From assembly GCF_002954325.1 (NCBI RefSeq), contig NZ_MQVX01000001.1:1677205-1741204 (forward strand): a stretch of DNA of 64,000 nucleotides. The letters run 5' to 3'. Source of the DNA: Aureicoccus marinus (lineage in GTDB: Bacteria > Bacteroidota > Bacteroidia > Flavobacteriales > Flavobacteriaceae). The translations under genes were made by a program, and so were the position numbers. Position 1 is the stretch's first letter, and the number at the start of each line of letters is the position of its first letter. The notes under the pieces were generated by a model that ran no database searches, had not been told where the DNA came from, and saw nothing but the letters and a program-made list of their open reading frames with translations. This document shows positions 36,201-44,027 of the stretch, piece by piece.

Positions 36201-36512
36201 TTAGTTCATCAATAAACAATCGATATAGTCGGTCAGCATATGGAACAACAGGCCCAGACCGATGATCCTGAATGGACGGCGAAGGAACAAGAAAAGTACA
36301 TACACCCCCATGGCATAATAGGTGTGTAAAGGATGAAAATTAATACTGCAGCGATTGGCCTGAAAAATGGGATCGGCTAAAAAATGATCCAGGTCGACCA
36401 GCATAGTGGCCAGCATGATCAGGTAGGCCTTTTTCCACTCCTTTCTGAAAAACACAGAGGCCAATACCACTGGAAAAACCAGGTGTAAGAAGTAATGAAG
36501 AAATGTTTCCAC
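36201..36512 (-). CDS. DUF6122 family membrane protein
   Basis: A 103-residue protein with three or four hydrophobic helices. It contains LATMLVDLDHFLADPIFQANRCSINFHPLH (about 35-64; only its DLDHFLADP and FHPLH motifs are diagnostic) and a C-terminal HMLTDYIDC. The Asp and His residues on the membrane face resemble those of membrane-bound metal-dependent hydrolases of the YdjM type, much shortened. It is found widely in Bacteroidota with unknown function. The gene lies 16 bases after the VOC gene and is likely cotranscribed with it. Confidence 0.82.
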   Translation of the reverse strand: METFLHYFLHLVFPVVLASVFFRKEWKKAYLIMLATMLVDLDHFLADPIFQANRCSINFHPLHTYYAMGVYVLFLFLRRPFRIIGLGLLFHMLTDYIDCLLMN

Positions 36513-36528
36513 ACCCGAAGTTAGGCTT

Positions 36529-36999
36529 CTATTTATCCATTTCCAACCACTCTTGGTAAGTCACGATTCGATGCTCCTCATCGGGCTGGGTCTCACCGGG
36601 GAGTAAGCCCAAAAACTCGAGGTAATGCCCATCGGGGTCGGTAAAATAAATCGCTATGGCTGGCACCCAGACAAAGACCATGGGCTTGTCATTGTCGTCC
36701 TGCAAAAAATTCCAATAGTGCAGGTTGTGGGATTTTAAAAAGTCGATGGACTCGTTGGCTATCCATTCAGGATCACAACGAAATGCGAAATGACGCTTTT
36801 CAATTTCTTCCTTGGGTTTTTCCCAGAGTCCTAACATCTGCTGCCGGTCTTCCCCCACCCAAAAAAAGGCGAGTCGGCGCTTGTTGTCAAAGCGGCATTG
36901 TTTTAACCCCAAAACCTCCGAATAAAACCCTATTGATCTTTCGAGGTTTTCGACATCCAAGTGGGTTTCGTACAAACCACTGATTTTAGGCACTGCCAT
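36529..36999 (-). CDS. VOC superfamily (glyoxalase/dioxygenase fold) protein
   Basis: A 156-residue protein beginning MAVPKISGLYETHLDVENLE; SIGFYSEVLGL follows at about 21-31, and the second half ends IYFTDPDGHYLEFLGLLPGE. His13 or nearby, Glu and the second-half His/Glu (GHYLEF) can make the metal site of the two beta-alpha-beta-beta-beta modules. Members include glyoxalases, fosfomycin-resistance enzymes and ring-cleaving dioxygenases; no substrate can be inferred. It lies just downstream of the GNAT remnant and upstream of DUF6122 on the same strand. Confidence 0.85.
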   Translation of the reverse strand: MAVPKISGLYETHLDVENLERSIGFYSEVLGLKQCRFDNKRRLAFFWVGEDRQQMLGLWEKPKEEIEKRHFAFRCDPEWIANESIDFLKSHNLHYWNFLQDDNDKPMVFVWVPAIAIYFTDPDGHYLEFLGLLPGETQPDEEHRIVTYQEWLEMDK

Positions 37000-37014
37000 A
37001 GAATCACATTTTCG

Positions 37015-37227
37015 TTACCTCCTGAACATAGGCAAAAAAGCAAAAATCAATTGTAAAAGGCTATGAATCCTTTCTATACTAGAAAATAATATCTCAATAA
37101 CGGTTGGACCTTGCTCATGCCGCCATTCCTCAATCTGTGCATAGCCATAGCCCCAATGGTTCTTTGAGCGAATCGTCAGTTCGGTAAGGATTTTAGCGTC
37201 TTCCCGCTTGGCATTGGTGATTATCAT
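37015..37227 (-). pseudogene. N-terminal remnant of a GNAT acetyltransferase gene
   Basis: From ATG 37227 the frame reads MIITNAKREDAKILTELTIR and then SKNHWGYGYAQIEEWRHE, a clear GNAT N-terminus (beta1-alpha1-alpha2). At about plus 37110-37115 the similarity ends and the reading continues in low-quality sequence to a stop at 37015. The acetyl-CoA loop (Q/R-x2-G-x-G/A) and the catalytic half are missing. The VOC gene begins immediately beyond. This is best explained by a deletion that removed the C-terminal two thirds. A longer reading from 37257 only adds residues overlapping the next gene. Confidence 0.6.
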
Positions 37228-37240
37228 CTTAAATTTACTA

Positions 37241-37582
37241 CTAGACGAATTCTGCAATCAAGTCATAAAAAATGGCAATCCTCGGGCTTCCATAAAAATA
37301 GGGTCTTTTAAAAGAGGTCGATATGGCTTCGTTTTCTGTCCGAAAAGTGATTTCATCATTGGCAATTCGGTAGGTGCCTGACCCCCAGCTCTGGCTATGG
37401 AAAGTTCCATCTGCTTGAATCCTCAAGGTATCGCCTTCTTTTACACCCAAATAACCGTCTTGACCCTGCACATGTGCCACATAAGTTCCCTTGATCAAAA
37501 AGACGGGGAAGGCGTAATTATAAGCCAGGGTCAATGCGAAAAACAAAAGGCAGAAAAGAATAATGGGGCTCCGTTTTATCAT
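37241..37582 (-). CDS. Small membrane-anchored or exported protein of unknown function
   Basis: A 113-residue protein with one N-terminal hydrophobic segment (SPIILFCLLFFALTLAYNYA, about 5-24), which may be an uncleaved anchor. A small beta-rich domain follows, with GDTLRIQADGTFHSQSWGSG (about 50-69) and YRIANDEITFRTENEA. This is the same general pattern as the protein at 35675-36046, though similarity is slight. No family is recognised. It overlaps the start region of the GNAT remnant (37241-37257), so both were once in one transcription unit. Confidence 0.65.
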   Translation of the reverse strand: MIKRSPIILFCLLFFALTLAYNYAFPVFLIKGTYVAHVQGQDGYLGVKEGDTLRIQADGTFHSQSWGSGTYRIANDEITFRTENEAISTSFKRPYFYGSPRIAIFYDLIAEFV

Positions 37583-37614
37583 CGTTCAGTTCAGAATCTC
37601 AACTCTTTTACGAT

Positions 37615-37995
37615 TTACCGGTACTTCTTCAATTCCTCGTGCAAGTGCGCAATCATATCTTCCGGGCTCACTACGGATGCGTTGAGCTCTCGGTTCGGAA
37701 AACCAGCGACTAAGTAGTTTTCTTCTGTGAGTTCATCCAGCAGATCGGCAAAATCATCTAAATGCAAGGGGTGTGCCTTGCAGTCCTTCCACTCCCTTTG
37801 AATTAATTCCTCTGCAAATTCCCTTTCGGGCCAGACCGGGATAATTACTTCCTTCTCTGAGCCGCAGGTCACATAACATTCTTCCTGGTCCAGAATCACG
37901 TACACCTCCTCAGCATCGGCCACTTTTTTGATCAGGTATTCATAGCGCTTCTTGGATTCTAAGGCAAAAACGGCTTCGAGTTGTTTGGGGTGCAT
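37615..37995 (-). CDS. DUF2750 family protein
   Basis: A 126-residue soluble acidic protein. ESKKRYEYLIKKVADAEEVY (about 13-32), IPVWPEREFAEELIQREWKD (about 52-71) and the C-terminal SVVSPEDMIAHLHEEL match the pattern of DUF2750, small cytoplasmic proteins often found as immunity-like or SUKH-adjacent genes. Two Cys lie in EECYVTCGSEKEV. Function unknown. It is followed on the same strand by the 37241 gene after 32 bases. Confidence 0.75.
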   Translation of the reverse strand: MHPKQLEAVFALESKKRYEYLIKKVADAEEVYVILDQEECYVTCGSEKEVIIPVWPEREFAEELIQREWKDCKAHPLHLDDFADLLDELTEENYLVAGFPNRELNASVVSPEDMIAHLHEELKKYR

Positions 37996-38032
37996 GGATT
38001 GTTAATTTGAATAACGAAATTATTGAATTTGA

Positions 38033-38590
38033 TTATGGAAAGAACTGATCTCCTCGTCCTAGTGGATGCGATATGCTTGCACTCATTCCAACTGTCAGGT
38101 AATCCGCAATAGTTTCGTTGTACACCTTCCCTTCTGAAGAAAACTGAACGGATAAGCCACAATCATTGGGTATTTCAAAGGAAATATTTGCTGACTCTCC
38201 AGGTTTCAAAGAACCAATGAAGGAGTGATCACAACCTTGAAGATGAATATTACTCATTTCTGATTCAGTTCTATTTACAAATTTCACCCTAAACGTGCTG
38301 CTCAGAGAAAAAGCCAACTGAAGATACACCAGAACTATGGGAATATTCAAAAGCATAATCCCAGCTGTTTTTAAATAAGTAGGGTGTTTAGAATCATCTT
38401 TTCGGGCTAAAAACAAAAGACGAATAAGAACAAGCAGATTAAAAAGAACAGCAACGAAAAGAAAGATTAATCCTAATGTTACAAAGCCTGAATCCAATGT
38501 CCAATAATAACCACTGATTATTGCTGAGCCTAGAACAAAGGAAATGAGGGCAGTATATAAGGCAAATCGGGTTTTGGGGTTGGACTTCAT
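38033..38590 (-). CDS. Four-helix membrane protein of unknown function
   Basis: A 185-residue protein whose first 110 residues hold about four hydrophobic helices (ALYTALISFVLGSAIISGYYW; LIFLFVAVLFNLLVLIRLLF; IMLLNIPIVLVYLQLAFSL). The C-terminal 75 residues form an extracytoplasmic beta-rich domain with two Cys (LQGCDHSFIGSLKPGESANI, then NDCGLSVQF) that could be disulphide-bonded. No family is recognised. It belongs to a run of exported or membrane proteins of unknown function (38-41.5 kb). The region 38591-38639 upstream has no clear promoter. Confidence 0.72.
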   Translation of the reverse strand: MKSNPKTRFALYTALISFVLGSAIISGYYWTLDSGFVTLGLIFLFVAVLFNLLVLIRLLFLARKDDSKHPTYLKTAGIMLLNIPIVLVYLQLAFSLSSTFRVKFVNRTESEMSNIHLQGCDHSFIGSLKPGESANISFEIPNDCGLSVQFSSEGKVYNETIADYLTVGMSASISHPLGRGDQFFP

Positions 38591-38639
38591 ACTTGAGAAA
38601 TGAGTTTAGTGGATACAGCCAGCATTAAAGACTTAATCT

Positions 38640-39203
38640 TTATTTATAGTAATATGCTCTGTAGTAACCAATAAGTTTCTTCCTCTTCCTATGGTCAGTT
38701 AAAATAGACCTCAACCACATTTGCGGTTGATCCATAGATCCGGTAGTTTTTTTGTCTTTATAGGAGTTGAAATCTTCAAAATCATACCAATTGACTTTCG
38801 TGATTTTTTGGATAGCGTAAACCGCCATTTCCCCATTTGTAGCTATAAAAAAAGGACAGGTATGCACCTTTGTTTTAGTGGTATCAGAAAATTGGCTTAT
38901 GAGGAACTCAAAGAGATGGTTATTTTCCTGTTTAACAAAGACCTTCCAAGATGACATTCCAAACACAAGGTACTCTTCCATTTCATCACCAAGAGGTTGA
39001 TGTGCATACTGCATTCCGCCTATGCATCCGCCCTTTTGATAAACCAGCTCTTCCCATTCCGCTTCCAATTTCTGGATCTTTTTTTCCTTAAGTCCAGCAT
39101 CTTGAGCAGAAACAAAAGTGCAAACACAAAAGATCACAACTAGTAAAAAAAGGTCCTTCTGAATATTCAAAGAACTCTTCTGTATAAACCTACTCCAATT
39201 CAT
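38640..39203 (-). CDS. Exported protein of unknown function
   Basis: A 187-residue protein. Residues 1-34 have a long signal peptide (hydrophobic LFLLVVIFCVCTFVSAQ, cleavage after about 33). The mature part begins with Lys/Glu-rich helix, contains GGCIGGMQYAHQPLGDEMEE (about 58-77) and ends basic. No domain recognised. Its start overlaps the 3' end of the upstream gene at 39190-39203 by 14 bases, so the two are probably translationally coupled and functionally linked. Confidence 0.7.
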   Translation of the reverse strand: MNWSRFIQKSSLNIQKDLFLLVVIFCVCTFVSAQDAGLKEKKIQKLEAEWEELVYQKGGCIGGMQYAHQPLGDEMEEYLVFGMSSWKVFVKQENNHLFEFLISQFSDTTKTKVHTCPFFIATNGEMAVYAIQKITKVNWYDFEDFNSYKDKKTTGSMDQPQMWLRSILTDHRKRKKLIGYYRAYYYK

Positions 39204-40461
39204 ATTCAGGTAACAAGTTAACGATGGATTCTATAGACGACCAAGGGTAAGGCCCTTCCCAATTCGGTGGGTCAGAAATTAAATTCTTGAATTTATCCCA
39301 TTGCCAAACATAGAGGGTTAAATCCATAACCTCACTTGTCGGCTGAACATCAGAAGGACTATAGGAAATCATTTTTATTTGATTTTCCGCATCAAACAAA
39401 ACACTTAGCTGGTGTTCCGAATGCCATTGCCCTTTTTTTCCTTTTTCTTTCCATTCCCGGAATTGGGATTCCAATTGCCCGGTTTTATAGAATTTTTGTC
39501 TTCCATTGGGGTAACGCAGCTCTTCCAAGTCCCCATTAGGAAACCAACGAAAAGTGGTATCCCTTACCTTTAGAAGGCTGGGTTGGCCAGTTTCATAATA
39601 TTCTTCTCGGTAGACATACTCGTTTTCTATAATTTCCATCGTTACGGCAGTATCACGCTCACTTCCAATAGTTGTAAGATAAGCTCTTTCTAGCCACCTT
39701 AGATGTATCGAAAGGTTTTCATGCCACCGATTGCGTCTTTGGAAAGTAGTGTCTCCTTTCTGGTAATTAACAATCTCACTTAACAAATCGCCTCGCTCAT
39801 TCCACCGCGCTGTGCTATCTGGACTCGTATAAAACAGTAGCATTCCTGATTCTGAATACTTTTTCCACCAAATACGCTCTCCTTTCTTTAGTAAGGAGCT
39901 TTCCGGATAGAGGATTTCCATTTCAATGCCACCAGCTTTATTAAAAGTCAACCACCTGCCCTCTCGATGGCCATATTTATTGGTTCGGTTAATCTCCTGT
40001 CCTTGATAGCTGGAAGAAGAAACAGGAACTGTCTTATAGAAATCCTCCGAATACTCAATCTTCCGATCATTCAAATAGATCGCTTGATTTTCTAATAGCT
40101 CACCACGGATTTGAAGCTCCATAGTAAAGCTGCAACGGCAATCACATTCAGCTACCACCTCCACTTCATCATCTTCATTAGGAAGACTTGTACTAATGAT
40201 AAGTGAATCATTTACAGTCTCCACCCGAGGTTGGATCTCCGCACAACAGTTCTCGCTAAAGTGAATTGAAAGAATGCTGTTCCCACTTGATACCTTCTGC
40301 TCTTTAATGCGATTAAGAAGTCGATACGGATTATAGATATCCTCGCACTTGCTGACTTTCCAATCCAGTAATTCATAGGATGTAGAAGCCTCCCTATCCT
40401 GTGCAAAGCCCGTTAGACTATAGCCACAAAAGCAAAAAAAGATAAAAACAGCTTTAGTCAT
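39190..40461 (-). CDS. Exported MORN/YwqK-like repeat protein
   Basis: A 423-residue protein with a signal peptide ending near TGFAQ (residue 21). An N-terminal region has several Cys (CCAEIQPRV; CDCRCSF). The middle and C-terminal parts carry MORN-like repeats of about 20-25 residues that name a change and its text-like marks: GHREGRWLTFNKAGGIEMEI, YSESGMLLFYTS, NERGDLLSEI, YYETGQPSLLKV, FPNGDLEELRYPNGRQKFYK and TGQLESQFREW. The YwqK group is labelled antitoxin in databases on thin grounds; here it is simply an exported repeat protein. It overlaps the next gene. Confidence 0.75.
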   Translation of the reverse strand: MTKAVFIFFCFCGYSLTGFAQDREASTSYELLDWKVSKCEDIYNPYRLLNRIKEQKVSSGNSILSIHFSENCCAEIQPRVETVNDSLIISTSLPNEDDEVEVVAECDCRCSFTMELQIRGELLENQAIYLNDRKIEYSEDFYKTVPVSSSSYQGQEINRTNKYGHREGRWLTFNKAGGIEMEILYPESSLLKKGERIWWKKYSESGMLLFYTSPDSTARWNERGDLLSEIVNYQKGDTTFQRRNRWHENLSIHLRWLERAYLTTIGSERDTAVTMEIIENEYVYREEYYETGQPSLLKVRDTTFRWFPNGDLEELRYPNGRQKFYKTGQLESQFREWKEKGKKGQWHSEHQLSVLFDAENQIKMISYSPSDVQPTSEVMDLTLYVWQWDKFKNLISDPPNWEGPYPWSSIESIVNLLPEYELE

Positions 40462-40506
40462 TTGGCAGGTTTACAAAAAAGACCACTAGAATTATGCCAG
40501 AGATCA

Positions 40507-41451
40507 TTATTCATCCCAATACTCCAATTCCTGGGTCTCTTCAAAAGCAGGAATAAATTTTGTCCTACCAAAATCCACTTCCTTGATGGTCACGTTTCTC
40601 TTTACCCAGTTCCCATGAGCATCATAGCTATATGAATACTTCAATTCCCGGCTCAGTTCATCATCTCTGAAGACCTTCTTGTGGATGACATTGTAATGCT
40701 TGTCATAGGTGTTTTTTTCATCAAGATGCTTGGCCCCATCAGGGGAAAGGGTGTAGTTTTCTTGCTGAATTAAATATCCGTTCTCCCAAGTCCGCTCCCA
40801 ACCCATTTTCATACTATTAAACTCAGTGATATACTTAATGGTCCTGCCTTGCGCATTGTATTCATAAAATTGAGAGCTAACTAACTCTCCATCTTGAAAT
40901 TTTAGTTCCTTGGTCAGATTACCTTCATCATCTTTCTCGTACCTAAAGGTTTCTTCACTGCTTCCATTATTATTTTCATTTACCATTTTTGTCACCTGCT
41001 CTTTTTCATTGTAATACACCTTCAAAATATTCACCAGACTATCAACATGGTAAGTAATCGTCGTGATGTTATTAATGGTATCATAACTGTAAAAAGGCTC
41101 GCTCTTTTCATTGTACAAGGGCTGCTTGTTTGTGATTTTCTTTAAAAGATTTTCTGCGTTATACTCGTATTCTTCCGTTGATGAAACTTTACCATTGTCT
41201 AGAAATCTCGTGTATTTGACGATCTTCCCATCCTTAGTGAATTTCATAAACCATTGAGGTACACTTTCATAGACATGTCCTTGCTTGGGACTGATAGTCC
41301 TATAGCGTTTCATGCTCTTAACCGCTCCAGAAAAATTGTAGAATTCCCGATCGTTCTCGGCATCATCATACTTGGGCCTAGGATGATTTGCCGATTCTGC
41401 GCAACTAGCGAGCAGAAGCAGAGTAAATAAGAAAGGGAATATGAATTTCAT
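40507..41451 (-). CDS. Lipoprotein with YD/RHS-like repeats
   Basis: A 314-residue lipoprotein: LLLASC at about 13-18 places the lipidated Cys near residue 18. The mature protein has repeats of an extended strand-turn form: YEYNAENLLKKITN, FYSYDTINNITTITY, FYEYNAQGRTIKYI, YDKHYNVIHKKVF and YSYDAHGNWVKRNV. They resemble YD (RHS) repeats, which form beta spirals, but there is no toxin core, hairpin protease motif or polymorphic tip. It probably lies on the outer membrane. It shares the repeat-rich, exported character of its upstream neighbour at 39190. Confidence 0.78.
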   Translation of the reverse strand: MKFIFPFLFTLLLLASCAESANHPRPKYDDAENDREFYNFSGAVKSMKRYRTISPKQGHVYESVPQWFMKFTKDGKIVKYTRFLDNGKVSSTEEYEYNAENLLKKITNKQPLYNEKSEPFYSYDTINNITTITYHVDSLVNILKVYYNEKEQVTKMVNENNNGSSEETFRYEKDDEGNLTKELKFQDGELVSSQFYEYNAQGRTIKYITEFNSMKMGWERTWENGYLIQQENYTLSPDGAKHLDEKNTYDKHYNVIHKKVFRDDELSRELKYSYSYDAHGNWVKRNVTIKEVDFGRTKFIPAFEETQELEYWDE

Positions 41452-41463
41452 GAAGGGCGGTTT

Positions 41464-42093
41464 TTATAAGGGATTGGATTTCGTGCGTAAAATAGTAAAC
41501 GCACAAAGAATCACCCAACCGATAAAACTCAGCTCGACTGCCCGCTGAGACAGACCGGCATACTCAGAATCGGCTAACCCAAAAAACAGGAGCACCAGAA
41601 CCACGCTCAGTAACCCCAATTGAATCGATTGATTGGCAAAGCGCTTGTGGGTTTCGAATTGTCTTAGACCGCGACCGACCATAAAAATACAGAGCGGAAC
41701 TGTAGCATAGGTCACGAAGCCAACCAGGTTATGGATGAACTGCGACAGACTCGGCTCTTTGGTAAACAAGCACCCACTGTCACAAGGGTAGAGGGAAACC
41801 ACCACAGTAGCGAATCCATAAAAAATCCCAAGACCGATAAAACCCAATGTTGTTACCCGGGAACGCGGAAAAACGCTTCTTCCTGCAAAGCAAAACATGG
41901 CCAAGAGTAGACCACTGGGAATGTATCCGTAAAACCGCAAAGACTCCCCATACTCGGTATCGGTCGCATAGGATTCGCTGATCAATTGGCTTAGGGGGTC
42001 GTAGCCGTCTATTAAAATACCACCCCAAATAGCAGACCCTACAAAGAGCAGGACGCCGAGGATTCCGATTAAAAAAACAAAGGTGTTTTTCAT
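41464..42093 (-). CDS. DUF998 family membrane protein
   Basis: A 209-residue protein with about six hydrophobic helices and short loops. GYDPLSQLISESYATDTEYG (about 30-49), then helix, FVSLYPCDSGC-like YPCDSGCLF at about 102-110 and LSQFIHNLVGFVTYATVPL are typical of the DUF998 group. These may be involved in lipid or isoprenoid processes, but this is not established. It lies 12 bases before the repeat lipoprotein on the same strand. Confidence 0.8.
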   Translation of the reverse strand: MKNTFVFLIGILGVLLFVGSAIWGGILIDGYDPLSQLISESYATDTEYGESLRFYGYIPSGLLLAMFCFAGRSVFPRSRVTTLGFIGLGIFYGFATVVVSLYPCDSGCLFTKEPSLSQFIHNLVGFVTYATVPLCIFMVGRGLRQFETHKRFANQSIQLGLLSVVLVLLFFGLADSEYAGLSQRAVELSFIGWVILCAFTILRTKSNPL

Positions 42094-42138
42094 TAAATAG
42101 GCTTGAAGGGGATAAAGACGAAGGGTTTAGAAATTAAG

Positions 42139-42822
42139 TTACGCAACTTTCTCCACTAAAGAGAGGGTGTTCAGCAAACAGTGCGCCAAAATCAAAGGCC
42201 AGAGATTTCTTCCAGAGAGCACGTAGGCTGTACCCATGACAAGGCCAATGATCCCCACGGTGATGGATCTTTCGGACAAGTCATAGGAATGTCGAAATCC
42301 GAAAATCGCAGCCTGAAGGAGCACAGCGAATACCGTGGCCACGATATTGGAAGAAAGCGCTTTCTCTATCCAGGAAATCAAGAATCCACGGTCGAGCATT
42401 TCTTCCAATGCAGATTGCAACCAGACCAAGGGTATAATCATTAAAAAATGAGTCCAACCTCCTTTTTCAAGCCCAAATTTGACCGACGCCTGCGCAGAGG
42501 AGGTGTCTGGATTTAAATCGAACGAAAGAAAGTCTTTGAGAATTTCGAAACTCATGATACCTACAACCGTTGCAATCAAGATCAAAACGGTTATTCCCAA
42601 GGTTTTTAGAAGCTTGGGTTTAGTTAAACCCAGGTCTTTCCAACTTATTGCTCGAGCACGCATTCGCCATGTAGCTACCAACAGAGTGGTCAAGGACCAG
42701 AACAGCCCATTAGCAATAAAATCCAACTGGTCAAAGTAGAGTTCTCGAATACCGAACATCACGCCCAAGTAGAGAACTAAATCCAAGGCATAGGCGGCCT
42801 TAGAGGGTATTGGCTGGGTCAT
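42139..42822 (-). CDS. CPBP family intramembrane protease (CAAX protease/ABI domain)
   Basis: A 227-residue protein with about six to seven helices. The four conserved motifs are visible: EEMLDRGFLISW (about 140-151, EExxxR), FGFRHSYDLS (about 174-183, FxxxH) and HCLLNTLSL (about 214-222, HxxxB). These place two Glu/His pairs at the active site. The family comprises glutamate intramembrane endopeptidases such as Rce1, and some bacterial members modify or protect against peptides. Substrate unknown. It is transcribed alone or with DUF998 46 bases downstream. Confidence 0.88.
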   Translation of the reverse strand: MTQPIPSKAAYALDLVLYLGVMFGIRELYFDQLDFIANGLFWSLTTLLVATWRMRARAISWKDLGLTKPKLLKTLGITVLILIATVVGIMSFEILKDFLSFDLNPDTSSAQASVKFGLEKGGWTHFLMIIPLVWLQSALEEMLDRGFLISWIEKALSSNIVATVFAVLLQAAIFGFRHSYDLSERSITVGIIGLVMGTAYVLSGRNLWPLILAHCLLNTLSLVEKVA

Positions 42823-42876
42823 ATGGAAAAGGTTGATTTCTCCATAGGTAGGGATTTGACTGAATTTGTTACGCGT

Positions 42877-43533
42877 TTAAGCCTTCAACACCTTAAGGAT
42901 ATCCCGGTTCTCAAGGATGGACTTGTCCGTACCATCTAACCCTACCTGGAACATGGCCTTGGCCAAATCGGCGGAAGGAATACTCGCGTTCTTCCCGAGC
43001 AGTTTGATCAAAGGATACAACCAACGCGAGATGGTGTACATGAGATTCGGTTCTTTTCGCGCAACGCTAGGGTAGATATAAGCCGGACGAAAGCTGAAGA
43101 AGATCAATCCTAGTTCGGAGATTTGGTTTTCGGCCATGCCCTTGTATTTGGCAAAGCTCATCCTGCTTTTTTCAGTCCTATCGGCACCCTGCCCACTTAA
43201 TAAACAGAATTTGGCCTTGGGGCTGTTCTCTTGAAGCGCTTGAGCAAAGGCCACCGCATAATCGACGGTGATCACCTTGAATTGATCATCCGGCACTTTA
43301 CCGGTATAGACTCCAATGCAGAAATAAGCGGCATCCACATCCTTGAATATTTCGGCTGAGTTGGAATAGTCCGAAAAGTCTTCGATGAGTCTTTCTTGAA
43401 GCTTGGGGTGCCTTTTGTCTCCTGCCTTTCTTACCAGAGAAATGACTTTGGCCACTCTGTCTGAGGCGAGGGCTTCTTCGAGAAGGTGTCCTCCAACCAT
43501 TCCTGAGGCGCCGGCGATTAGTATTTTTTTCAT
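42877..43533 (-). CDS. NAD(P)-binding Rossmann oxidoreductase (atypical SDR, HTATIP2/NmrA-like)
   Basis: A 218-residue Rossmann protein. The dinucleotide-binding motif is ILIAGASGMVGGHLLEEAL (about 4-22, GxSGxxGxxL). YFCIGVYTGK (about 70-79), CLLSGQGADRTEKSRMSFAK (about 108-127) and YKGMAENQI with the Tyr-x3-Lys-like pattern follow. FSFRPAYIYP is characteristic of the TIP30/HTATIP2-like atypical SDR group. An oxidoreductase activity is expected, but substrate and pathway are unknown. A near-consensus -7 element (TATATTTA) lies upstream at 43580-43573, next to the tandem repeat. Confidence 0.85.
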   Translation of the reverse strand: MKKILIAGASGMVGGHLLEEALASDRVAKVISLVRKAGDKRHPKLQERLIEDFSDYSNSAEIFKDVDAAYFCIGVYTGKVPDDQFKVITVDYAVAFAQALQENSPKAKFCLLSGQGADRTEKSRMSFAKYKGMAENQISELGLIFFSFRPAYIYPSVARKEPNLMYTISRWLYPLIKLLGKNASIPSADLAKAMFQVGLDGTDKSILENRDILKVLKA

Positions 43534-43582
43534 TGAGAAAAGTTGTTGTAAAAATCCATGCCTATTCTCTTATAAATATAGC

Positions 43583-43725
43583 GGATTGATTCACTTCGTT
43601 AATCCTCCTCACTGCACTCCCCTTTGCAAATACAAAGCCCAATGCTAACGAATGAAGAAGAAGAGGATTCATTTGCTCCGCAAATGTTCCTCACAACGCT
43701 CCGCGTTGAAAAACCCAAAAAGAAA
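43583..43725. repeat. 143-bp hairpin-rich repeat, copy 1
   Basis: Directly followed by copy 2, which differs at about six positions by my count. Each copy contains a series of short inverted repeats: GGATT..AATCC, CTTTG..CAAAG, CATTTGC-TCC-GCAAATG and CAACGC-TCC-GCGTTG, and ends in AAAACCCAAAAAGAAA. No coding capacity is evident. Together the copies fill most of the 413-base gap between the oxidoreductase gene and tRNA-Arg. Confidence 0.85.
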
Positions 43726-43868
43726 GGATTGATTCACCTCGTTAATCATCCTCAATGCATTCCCCTTTGCAAATACAAAGCCCAACGCTAACGAGTGAAG
43801 AAGAAGAGGATTCATTTGCTCCGCAAATGTTCCTCACAACGCTCCGCGTTGAAAAACCCAAAAAGAAA
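43726..43868. repeat. 143-bp hairpin-rich repeat, copy 2
   Basis: This is a tandem direct copy of 43583-43725. All four inverted repeats are preserved, and most differences fall outside the GC-rich hairpins. Two adjacent copies suggest a recent duplication. The right edge runs into the terminator-like sequence preceding the tRNA's 3' end. Confidence 0.85.
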
Positions 43869-43889
43869 GCTTCAATCACTCCCAAAAGA

Positions 43890-43918
43890 AAAAGCGAGCT
43901 TTTTCTTTGCTCGCTTTT
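43890..43918 (-). terminator. Terminator downstream of tRNA-Arg
   Basis: AAAAGCGAGC and GCTCGCTTTT form a perfect 10-bp hairpin around TTTTTCTTT. On the minus strand it ends in a T5 run. Flanking A-rich and T-rich sequence (AAAACCCAAAAAG left, CTTTTTTGGGTTTT right, at about 43853-43941) can form a second, outer helix. It would end the leftward tRNA transcript. Confidence 0.75.
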
Positions 43919-43946
43919 CGCTTTCCCCTTTTTTGGGTTTTATTCG

Positions 43947-44020
43947 TGACCGCGGGAGGATTCGAACCCCCAACCCTCAGAGCCGAAATCTGATATTCTA
44001 TCCAGTTGAACTACGCGGCC
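43947..44020 (-). tRNA. tRNA-Arg (anticodon TCG)
   Basis: On the minus strand 74 bases fold as a complete tRNA. The acceptor stem is GGCCGCG with CGCGGTC plus discriminator A (one G-T pair). The D arm contains AGTTCAACTGGATAGAAT, and the anticodon stem TCAGA/TCTGA encloses TTTCGGC, giving anticodon TCG, which reads CGA and related Arg codons. The T arm contains GGTTCGAATCC. No CCA is encoded. It lies seven bases downstream of the yqeY stop and is probably cotranscribed with it. Confidence 0.96.
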
Positions 44021-44027
44021 GTTTATG

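Noticed and set aside
39190-40461. Toxin-antitoxin module suggested by the YwqK-like repeats
   Set aside because: The protein has a signal peptide, so it is exported, and no toxin-like partner is adjacent. The antitoxin label for this repeat type is weak.
40507-41451. RHS/polymorphic toxin suggested by YD-like repeats
   Set aside because: Far too short, lacks the core protease motif and toxin tip, and is a lipoprotein.
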